NCBI GenBank assembly: GCA_016617855.1 | Contig: JAECUM010011026.1 | Span: 26,143-90,142 of the forward strand | Direction: 5' to 3' | Length of the DNA stretch: 64,000 bases | Source of the DNA: Megalonaias nervosa | Taxonomy: Eukaryota > Mollusca > Bivalvia > Unionida > Unionidae | In this document: one piece after another, positions 40,301 through 52,300 of the stretch | How the letters are laid out: each line of letters opens with the position of its first letter | Numbering within the stretch: the stretch's first letter is position 1 | The notes under the pieces: generated by a model | Databases searched by the model: none | The model's input: only the letters and a program-made list of their open reading frames with translations | Told to the model about the DNA's origin: nothing | Position numbers and translations under genes: made by a program

Positions 40301-43300
40301 CCAGACCTATACGATATCTAGATCTTGGGTCATGTAAATTTATCGTTATAAATCCGAATGGAACTGCTTGTGCTTTTGAAAAGAAGTTTTTAAACTTAAT
40401 CATGTCCATGTCCCCTGAACACCAAGTATAATAAATATTTTGTAAAGTATAATTATCTACTCCATTAAAAACAATTAAGATATTGCAATTATCTCTGATC
40501 ACTTTTGGAATTTGTGTGTATTTCTGAGTTAAATAAATCACGTCTGTATTTTTGTGAAGGCCTCGCGAAAATATCCGAGGTGGATTGGATTGTTTGTCCA
40601 GCATTACATCATCGTATACTACGAGATTATTGATACATCCATCAAGATCATCTATGGATGGAGTTTTTTTAATATCGGTAATAAAATCAATAGCATCATT
40701 ATCAGGACATGTCAGCAACTTTGCATTTTCATTAAAATCTTTAAGTACTTCGTAACATCGTTGATCCATCTACAGATGGTGCTACTAAATATAATTTATC
40801 CCACTTGAGCCATCGCATTATCAGATTAAGTAATAATTGCGTTTTACCAGACCCAGATGGGCCAAGTATAATTGCTCTGATAGAATTTGGTAGCACTGGA
40901 TGCTGCTTGACTGGCTCTTGTTTTCGTGTCGCTGAGAAGTCAATTATATCCATATAATAATAATATGGATTTATATTGTGTTCGATGTAGAGCACCCACT
41001 CATACCAGTGGATTAATGACAATAATAACAAAAAATAACAGGCGCGCACTTACAGGCAAGTGTGTGAAATGTGGTACAAAAAAATACAAATTTATTTCAT
41101 TAAAGACAGGTGGAGATATTGCTGCTTCGTTACGTAAATTACCAGGAGCTCCATGGGCAAAGTATCCTGGTGAAAAACATTTACCTGGATATAATTATTG
41201 TGGTCCTGGAACTTGTCTCGATAACCAAAACCAACCAAGACCTGGAGAATATCCAATAAATGCAATTGATCAAGCATGTCGCATTCATGATGTCGCGTAT
41301 AAAAGTAAAGATTTACAACAACGACATCTCGCCGATATAAAATTAATTCATGCCATAAATAATATAAAAGATAAATCACTTCGAGAAAAATTAGCTGCTT
41401 TTCTGATAAAAGCTGGTATGAAAGGTAAAATAATGTTAGGGGCTGGTAATTAATCAACTAATTATTATCATAATAATGGAATCTGTTTATTATAGTCCAA
41501 CAGGATACTGGAGAGGTAAAGCAGCGATTAGTAAACTTGCTGCAGCAGCAAAAGTCTCACGTGATGTTGCTGCAGCATGGTTAGCACGACAGGCAATATG
41601 GCAAATCTATCTACGTCCACCTAAAAAAATTCAGTATGCACATTTTGATGTCAGTACCCCTAATGAAGTTCATCAAGCAGATATTTTGTTTTTACCACAC
41701 GATACCATTAAAATTGGCAGACGTCAATACACATACAGATATGCGTTAACCGTCGTTGACGTTGCGAGTAGATATAAAGAAGCAGAACCACTGTCAACAA
41801 AAACAGCAACTGAAGTTGCATCTACGTTTGAACGAATTTATCAACGTGGTGGTCTACGATGGCCACAACTGCTACAGGTTGATCCTGGCAAAGAATTTCT
41901 TGGTGCAGTATCATCGTTGATGAAGCGACATAACGTTAAAATCAGACGAGGACACACTGAAATTCATTGTGATCAGGCAATCGTTGAACGATTTAATTGA
42001 ACACTTGCTGAGCGGTTATTTGGATACCAATACGTAAAGGAAATATCCGCCGACTTTAAGTCCATGGAGAGATCTCGTGAATGGGTTGCAAGGTTACCAA
42101 GTGTGATAGCTGCGTTAAACAACGAAATGACTCATGCAACTTTTATGAAACCTTCTAATGCGATCACAAAAAAAATATATACCAATACAACGTAAATCTT
42201 CCTCTCAACCAGTACTAGGTAATGTTACCGTAAGATATTTATATGAACCTGGTGAACTTGAAGGAGGTAGAAAAAGAGCAACTGATCCTATCTGGAGTGT
42301 GACCACACACAAAATTTCTAGCGTGGTAAGGTCCACAGGTAGACCTGCAATCTACAGATTAGATTCAACTGCTCCTCAGCGTGGATTTGTACGCAAACAA
42401 TTACAAATAATTCCTACGGATACACAATTACCACTGCGTTCACTTTTGTAAACTTGCACCTCTATGTCGATTACATTCAAGACAGGTCAGCATCACATTT
42501 TCGCGTGTGTGACCAAGACTATTAATTCTATCAACGGTAAATTGTCTTGGATTATTATTTGAATACTGCCACAGCATATTACAGTTACAACTTGCACAAT
42601 GATTATTCTGTTGTTGTTTTAGTGTTATAATAAATTTAGCATCAATATTAAAATCGCGATTATTTTTTTTGTCACATTGCTTATAACTTGCTAATTTTTT
42701 ATTGATATCGACAAAGTTGTTAGTGATTTCTTCGGTTATTACGCAATCCATGATAACCCTGTGCAGTTGAGATATTCTTCTGACTCGAGACACTGCAAGA
42801 TAAACTAAATTTGACCACTCAATACGATCATTGACAATCCAAATATTTGTATCAGTAATAGTTAATCCCTGTGACGAGTGAATCGTTATAGCGTATCCTA
42901 ACGTTCACACCAATTTATCCATACTCAACGCGCTCTCAACAACATCAACAACAACTACAACAATATCATTTAACACAAGATTTTGTATTCCACCACCAGG
43001 AATCTCAACATCAACATTCTGTCGTCGCGTATCTGCTGGGCGATAACACAAAGGTACAGGTAGATTTGAAAATTTTTCTTTATGTAATGTAAATAATTGT
43101 TGTTGAAGTGTATTGCGAACTATTTTTCTACTTGCAACTATCAAATCAGCAGGTCTCCATAAAGTCCAAAAATCATTCATAGAAGTTTCTGGAATTACTT
43201 TACGCATTATCTCACACTGTATTTTATCTGGCTGTAGTCTTATTAACTTTTTAAACTCTTTTAGTGATTTATCAATAGCTCTATGGTCATCAGTTATTTC

Positions 43301-46300
43301 TTCGTAATAATCTACAAATGTTTTCAGCCACTCATGTGGAGACGATCCAATGAAAGGTGGTGGTTGACCATGATCGCCACACATTATCACAGCAGTATTC
43401 TTCAATAACAGCCAATCAAGAAATATTTTTAATACCTCTAGGGATACCGTGCATATCTCGTCCCAGATAATAATTTTAGGAATGTATTTCTCACCCATCC
43501 GCGATGGAGTCCATGCGTCTCCGCACCATCTAAAGAAACTATGGTATGTACACGATTTTACTCCTCATTCTTTTATTTCCCTGGCGAGTTTATGTGTCGG
43601 TGTCAAAACAATCATATCAGAACAATTATTAAATAATTCAATTGCGCGTGTTGTTTTACCTGAACCACCACACCCATTAAGATAAATGGTTTTATGTCTA
43701 GCCACAGGATCATATACAAATGGTGCCGATGACAATCCTGGTATTTGATTATTCTTGTAATATGTCTCCGCAATTTCAACGTCGGCAGATTCAGAATAAC
43801 TAATTATATCTTCAGGTTTTATTCTCCATTCGCCCCATGATGCATGATTGTTAATATGCAATTGTTTTAACGAATCCGCATATTTTTTATTTATATAAAA
43901 TGAATCTGTCGCGACTCTGACTGCATAACGAGGAAATCTGTTTATAATCGATAATAAATTTATCGAAACGTACGCTAGCATCGAAGATCTTAAATGAGTA
44001 AACTGCGGTGACTCACCATCAGTATACCTCACAATTGTACCTAATTTAGTTCCGTCTGATAAATAAGCATTACTTCGACTTATAAATGTGTTTTTCTCCA
44101 TTGTATCAGCAATTATAAAATCGAGTTCAGCATCGTCCATGATTAATCTTGTACACGTTCGCTTATGATCATATGATCCTCCTTGTGTAAATTTACCGAT
44201 TATTTTTCTGCCTAGATCTTTTGCAAATTTCTCATCACTTTCTCTCCTACATTCACGTATATTATTAGTAATTTTAACAATATCATCTTCGTTAAGATTA
44301 GAAAAATCTCTTCTAGCATCATTAATATTAAATATATCCGGTTCTGGCAACCAAACTTGTTTCTGCACGCGGTATGATATAATTGCTTCACTCACGCTCA
44401 ACGACACTAAAATTCCAGCATCAAGCATGTACTGTATTAGTACTATTGGAACCCAACATTTTTCTGAAAAATGTCTTCCAAACCACGCATAAACAATCGG
44501 ATGGAGATCCCCGTAAAACTCGAACAACTCTATACAGGCGAATCCGGTTAAGTCAAAATCTGGTAAGGGTCCGTTTATCGCAACTCTGGTCATCTCGTGT
44601 GTCGGATGTCCAAATCTCTTAAAGTATTCAGAACATTCTCCGTATCCAAGAAAACTTCCGGGATAACATGCTACCATATCAACTGAGATAACGTCATTAT
44701 AATCGTATTTAGTATTCCACAATCCACCATGTCCATATTCCACATAACTGTGTTGGACATCTTCAAGAAATTCCAATCGTGTCGGTTTCCATGAATTTTT
44801 CTCCTGAGCAGCGTGAGCAGCAATTGATGGAACGGTAAAACAATTATTTAGCAATTGTCCAACCTTAATATCATCAGAGGTATATTTTAATGCAAGATTT
44901 TTCATTTCTTCGTGGAGAAATTCTGTACGATAAATATCACCATTAGACCGTACAAACTGATCATGATAATCATATTCCGAACTTTGAAACAGCCAAACAG
45001 ATACAGGGTCAATTTTACTGATATTTCTGATAAAATTAAATACATGACCATTATAAAATTTAACCGTTCTGTCTCGTGGAAATATTGTTACTGCCACAGT
45101 CCATGCAATGTGCGTTATGATCAATAATATCTATCGAAGCTCCTCTTGATTCATATTTTGATTTGTACAAAATCTCTCGGTTAACGTCTTCACTGTTATT
45201 GGGAATTTTAATTTCTTTCCCAGCTCAGCAACGTTGCTGATAGATGCTCCGGTATCTTTAACTGTTTCTGCCCACATATTTATTTTTTTACGTCGTAAAT
45301 CCGTTAAACCGTTTCTGCGTATCGCGTTTGTGAAGTGTTCTGTAACCCGTTCAGCTACACAATTTATCCTTGACAATTTCATAGGTTTGAGATCCCCAAC
45401 GTTAGGTTTATTATTTAACAGATATATTGCGTACACAACCGCAGTCACAGGATATGCTCGTTCGTAATATAATTTGTCAATACGAGTAAGTATTCCTGGT
45501 CTGGAATTTTTACTAAGAACAATATTATTTCCTGACTGCATGTGGACAGAATCACGTTTGTCACGAATAATCCAAGTGTCATCGTCTGTCTTTACAATAA
45601 ATTTTATTAAAATAAAATATCTCTGAACAAGGTAGTCAATAATCTCTCTTCCTCGTTTGTCATTCATTACATTAACAATATTTCCAATTCTGAATGTCGA
45701 CCACACATGAGCCACACCATCATCGCGAAATGCCTTTTTGGCTTCACGGATACGTTTTGTTATATCTTTATTCGCTAAAGCTAGATCTTGCATCAAAAAA
45801 CTAAATTTATATTTTGGCAGTCTGTCAAGATCAAATCTGGCTCCAGAATGTTCAATTGTGGATAATTCCTGCATTATTATAATTAAGACAAATATGTATT
45901 TAAATTGAATTTTAATCTCTTGTATATGATTCAAACAAATAATCGATGTAATTGGCTTATGATCGGATATACTTCTCCTTGTAACAAAGCATGCGTAAAT
46001 GAATTCTGCGGTTTTGATATGCAGTGCGTTAGACATGGTAGTCTAGGACCAAAACCGTGTGTGCGGTGGGGTGTTGGAGTCAGAGGAAAAACTCAACTGT
46101 GTGTGCAATGTGGTGGTAAAAAATACAGAGAGCTGAAACGATATTACAATAAAAAAAATAAAACATCTTCAGGTGAATCTCCTATAAAAACCGAAGAAGA
46201 TTATCTCGCTAGATTTTTAAAATAATAATTTAAACAAATAATATTAGTATATAAATGGAGCAAAATGAGTTTGTAACGCATCCAATCATTACAAATTATG

Positions 46301-49300
46301 AAGCATCTCATGATGATGTAATTAGGCACTGTAGATTAAGGAAACCAGTCGGTAGTGTTGATAAATTTGGTTATTTTAGATTTAATACCAGTGGAAATAA
46401 AAATTATTTCTCACATAGATTCATCTACGAATGTTTTTATGGGGTCATTAAAGATGGACTTGTAATTGATCACATCAGTGGTAATAAACTTGATAACTTG
46501 CTTGATAACTTGCGAATTGTTACACAAAGTCAAAATTGCAAGTCCGGAAATTCTGGCGGCGCACGATATGTAAGGGCTGTTTAATCTGTAAATACAGAGA
46601 CTGGCCAAGAAATTATATTTAAATCAATTAATTCTGCTGGTAAATATTTTAACATAGTACCACCTTCAGTAAAATGTGTGGCAGATAATATCACAAAATC
46701 TGCTTTTTCAATAAGATTTGGACGAAAAGTCAGATTCGCGTATGTTCCTATGGTATTAGATGATTAAGCAAGACAACTCCGTCAAGCATAACTTAGTAAA
46801 TCTTGCAGTTGTCGTACTTGTTGTACTAATGACAGCAATATATTGTGAATTTTGGTCAAAATGGAACCCACATTGCTTTGAGTAAGTATTGATATATCTT
46901 TCCTTATTGTATGTGTTATTTCGTCCATAAAAAATATATCGCTCATAAAAATGATATGTAATTGTGTGTACACTAGTCAGCAGCAAAATCCATTTGTCTT
47001 CAAAATACATGTATAACACAACAATAGAGATTTAGACAGTTTGAATGTCCCATAGGACACTAATGTTTCCAAGAAGCCCATTGAATGTAGCTAATTTGTG
47101 TTACTATTACACAGAAACACATTTAATAAGAACAAGCTAATCCGACAACCTGAGTCACATATTGTCTGTGTTAGATTATATCGGCTAATATATCTCAGCA
47201 GAAATTGTATACATGAGGTTATTTTTAGAAATGAGTATGGCATGCGTGTTCATATAACTATCGATTATTTTAGTATCCTTAGCAACATCTGATTAATACA
47301 GACTTTTAACTCGGCAGAAATGTGGGTTCTGTGTATGTAGTTTCTCCAAGTATTTGGAAACTGAAAATAAATTCACGTTGTACAATAATTGTGATTTTAT
47401 TAAGAAATCCACAATACATTTTACAATAATTGTGATTTTATTCTGTATACTTGCGTGCTAACTATGTAATAATATTTTCATTATGTATATATTGAAGTCC
47501 GGTGGCCGATTGCTAACGCGCTGGATTCTTGTACTCAAGGTCCGTGGTTCGATTCTCGTGACCGGCATACTGTCGGGCGAAAGGCGATATTATGCCAAAA
47601 TCCTCTTCTTTAGTGGGGCTTCAGCCAGCCCTTCTGTGTTTCAATAGAAAATTTGTACACTCTCCCACCATGTCACTTGGTGGGTGCAATTTTGCACTCC
47701 CTGGGTTGATTATTGGGGGAGTGTGCAAATTTGTATTCAACGTAGAGAAGGCCCGTAGTACTGTCTTTAAGATAAGCTTATATGTAACTGTGCTGTCCTA
47801 GAGTTAAAGTTCTTAGAATTAAGTTTATATGTGACCTCTGATCCTGCTAGGATGTTGTTTGGCAACCTAGTGGGTCACATGGGGTTAAAATGTGCTGTCC
47901 TAGGATAAGTTCTTAGAATTAAGTTTATATGTGACCTCTGATCCTGCTAGGATGTTGTTTGGCAACCTAGGGGGTCACATGGGGATTAATTCAAATGCCC
48001 CTGAACTTGCTAGGATGTTGTTTGACAACCTAGGAGTTCATATGGGGTTGTGTTGTAATTTGTTTTATAAATTTTTATTATTCAGAAATATGTTTTATCA
48101 TTTTGATTTAGAAATATTTTTATATTAAACAAACATTTATAATATAATGAATTCTGAAAATATTAATGTTATTATTTCTGCGATTAAAAAATTACAACGG
48201 TATAAATATATCTGATAATCTTAATCCTGAAAAAATTCTGTGTGATTTTGAATCATCAGAACAATGGAAATTGGTCGATTGATTGATTGATTGAATTTTT
48301 TTTTACGGCGCACCAGCACTATGAGGCTATTTAGCGCCAAATGGAAATTGGAGAACAGATACACTTTGCCATCTGATTATAAATTCATGAAGTTTATCCA
48401 GCAGGCAATGTTACAGTCGCTGGCAACAGTTACAGATAATCAAGTAAAGCTGTTTGTGCCTCTCTCACAAGCTATTGACAAAATTAAGTTAGAATTATCT
48501 CATGAATACGAACAGAAAAAGATTGTGAACTTTCGTATAAGACAGTTAAGAGAACATTGTGAAAATGAAAGTGAAGGTGGAGTTAATGTGATAATGGCTA
48601 AACAAAATCCCTGGCAAAATTGACAGTTTATTTATAATATTTTATTCTGATAATTACGATTTACCCCAGTAAAAAAAATTATTCTGATCAGAGTTAGATT
48701 TGGATATTTTTTTTTTTGTTTTTTGTTTTGCGATAACGCTCTATGATCTCACATATAGATTAATACTTAAAACCTCATTTTGCAAATCCAAAATACGTCC
48801 TATTTGGTCTGTAAGTTTGAAATGTGTCCTTGATAATAACGGATTATGTACACGTAGATAAACGGGGTTAATTGGTTCAGATACAATTAACCACCCGGGT
48901 GGTGCTTGAGGTGTGAATGAATATAATATATATTCTTGCTGGGCCTGGCTAGACTTTGAAAGATCTACTTGATAGCTGCCATCAATTACATCACATACTA
49001 GACTGACTGCGATCGTTGATGTTATATTAACAATACCCAGCGAGATATGACGGCCTCCACCATGTGGATTGTTATTATGTTTAAGAATAACCGGTGGTGG
49101 GGCTATTTTTCTCCACGCTGCAAGTATTTTTGGAAAATGTTCGTTAATAAGATCGTCAAGTGATTTTTTTAGTTTAACAGGATCAAATCCTGGTATTGTA
49201 AATGTTTGTAATTGTTCTTCTGTTATTTTATAATGATCAAGAAATACTTGTTTCCACCTTGAGTATAATTTTATAGTAGCTTCGAATTGATCAGGAGAAG

Positions 49301-52300
49301 TAGTTATTCCTAAAACAATACTTCGGTTAGCAAAAACCAAATCCTCGATGACTGTATTTAAGTGTTGTATTGTTTCAATTACCTGTTGTTTTATATTGAT
49401 GATATAATTCTGTGATAATGCTAAAAAAAATTTTGTAAATTACCAAACACACGTGTGTATTCAGAATTAATTGGATCTAAAAAATATTGAATACCTTCCT
49501 CATAAAATATTTCCTTTCCACGATCTGGTCCTTCTCTAATAACATCAAATAATGCAGCCCAATGCGCATGAATTACTATATTGTTACCCTGATCAAGAAA
49601 CTCAAAATATGTATAAATCTTGATATTCTGGATGTTTTATAAATCTTTTTTCTGTTGTGAGAAATTCATTTTTGGTTGGTTCTGGAATTCCATTTGATCT
49701 TTGGTCTGGGGGAACATCAGGTCATCCTAACACAAATCTGATCGAACTTTATTAATATCTACAACATAATCAGGGGAATTTATTTCAATCACCCCTGATA
49801 ATGTTGGTTCGTAAACAGTGATTGCTATTTTGGATTCTTTTCCTGTAATAGATTTAATTCTGCATTGGAACTCATCATTAATCTGTTCTATTTGATAACT
49901 GCCCATTGAAATTCCAACAACTTGCCAATCAGGAGTTCCATCAGGTTTATTCTTATTTGCAAATACAAGTGAATTGTTTGCTGGTAGTCCACCAAACGAT
50001 TTTGACCTGATATTTGGCCAGCTGTGATAAACTCGTAATTGTGCTAATGCTATTTCACTTGCTGAAATTGCAGTTGGAAAGTTAACGCTAAATTCAGGAT
50101 TGGTCGAACTTAATGATATCATAGTAGTTTTTGACGGCGTTGTATTAGTGACGATCTGTTGTAATAGTTCTAACATTGACATTATTTAAAATACTTCGTA
50201 TTTAATTATTATTTTAATAGAACGCGTTGCGTTCTCTCTCGGGAATTCAATTTTCCACTTTATCACAAGTTACTTTATCACTAGAATCGCTAGCGATTCT
50301 AAATGCTTCATTGTAGGTTTTCATTATCATTGCGAACTCCTCTTCAGATATTTTACCATCGCTGAGGTACGCCGAAAGATATGATGATAGTTTAGAATAA
50401 GATGTTGTTACTGTGTGTAGTTTTATTATATACTCGTGTAATTTATCATTTGTACATGTAGATATCTTTTTACCGATAATACTGAGGATGCCTGCGATAA
50501 TCGTTGAAGTTGAAACAACAATTGTTACAACTGCAGGTGCTGTCATTGTTATTGTTGATAATAATAATCTGGTTCCAGCAATAACAGCAGAAACTGAGTA
50601 AACAATTATATCAATAACAACCATACGTCTGCGATATTTTTTTACTTTTACTGTATAATCGTCGATGATATTTTTAGTTTGGTTTGACACTCACATACTT
50701 GATTGTATCTGTGACGTTGAACGTCGATAAGTGACTCCGTCACTAGGGTTTGATTCATTATACAATGACAACGTCATTTAATTAAGTAATTACTTGAAAA
50801 GTTTCAGCTACGAATTCCAGACACCACCAGTAACGTCTCGGGGGCATTTCCGTTGATGTCAACGTAAATGTTTCTTTGATGTTCTTATTTAGCATCACCA
50901 GTAGAGGAGTATAATGTACATTCGGTGATGATGAAGTGGCCGCAGTAATTTCCAAACCGTACATGGATAGCCTGTATAACCCAGTTACTTCTGCGGTATG
51001 TTCGAGAGTGTTATTGTGCGGTGTCCATGTTGATGATCCTGATGCTACTGTGTACACGATATTTTTAATTTGTCCGTGTGGAATTTTAATCAGATTAGTT
51101 TTTTGAACAATATTAGGTATTCCACTGACAATGTCGTTGAGTTTTGTGTTAATGTCAGCAAGTTTTATGTCAACATTTGGTGGACTTCCAAAAATCATTA
51201 ACAGATCTGTTTATATTTCGACGAAAATTTAAGAACGTTTGTACGTGATTATTAAAATTAGTATTGAGTGTAGTCATTTCGTCATTGATTGTAGCTAACG
51301 AAGTTGTCATAGGAATTTCCTTATCGTCTACTTATTTCTTCGTTGCAGCGTCGAAATCTGATTCTGGTGTTCTAAGATTATTAATACCATTATTATTCAT
51401 GTTGAGAAATGCATGCATTATACCACCGTTGACTAATACGTACTTAGATTCTTGATCATCGACGTATTTTTTTGTTGCTGCATCTGTATCTGCGGTTGGG
51501 TTTCCAAGGTCTATAATTTTATTTCGATTCATGATAATGTTACCAGTGAATGAATCACCAGCTCGCTTGATAAAATCGTTAACTGACTTACCAGGATCTT
51601 GTATTTTACCTTGATTAGCAAAAGTAACGATATTATTAATAACCGCAGTGGGAATTCGTATAAGAACATTTGACAGTTGTATATTACTTGTCTTTAATCG
51701 TCCTTGTTTATCCTGAAAAACATCTTCATTTTGATCCACACTTGTGATATTTAATAAATCATCGATTTCATTTTTGAGCTGATCAAGAGTTGCATATTTA
51801 GATAAATCGACTTGCTGCTGAGCTTTGTGAGAAGATCTTCCATAAATATCTACCATTATATTTACTAATATCTGTTTAAGTGTGACAACGTAATATATTC
51901 ATGCACAACTTTATGAGGTGGCGTTGTTGATTTTGATACAGCATCAAGTACAGCGAGTACTTCTCGGCCTCATATTGGCGGATCCGTTAATTTTTGTGTT
52001 GGTAATATTGAATACCAGATCTTAGAACGCATCGAATTCTGACTTTGCATAGCAGTACTTCGTATTGTGTTAACATATTTTAAAAATTCTTTTGGTGGCG
52101 CCAGTCCATATGAATCAAAATAAATAATTCCACGTGGATCAATTGCATATGCCACCCAATGAGTGCCTGGACCAGAGTTTTTATTGAGATTAATAATACC
52201 AGTTTCATGTTGCATTGCAACGGTAGGTAATTGATCACGCATAAAAACTCCTCTAAAGTTTTTTATATTCAGTTGCTTAGCAGCATTAAGTAAATCAAAA

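Larger units (their letters stand above)
46947..48146. repeat. Host-repeat insertion within the element
   Basis: This stretch interrupts the dense viral coding pattern. It holds a directly repeated 'acaataattgtgattttatt' (about 47380 and 47422), a tRNA-like SINE head at 47497-47570, and two and a half tandem units at 47774-48046. No viral coding sequence is recognisable. The exact insertion boundaries are not visible to me. Confidence 0.6.

Noticed and set aside
40926..40964. Longer N-terminus for the zinc ribbon-PLA2 protein
   Set aside because: The upstream start lies within the divergent ATPase coding start, and the zinc ribbon begins at the 40965 ATG.
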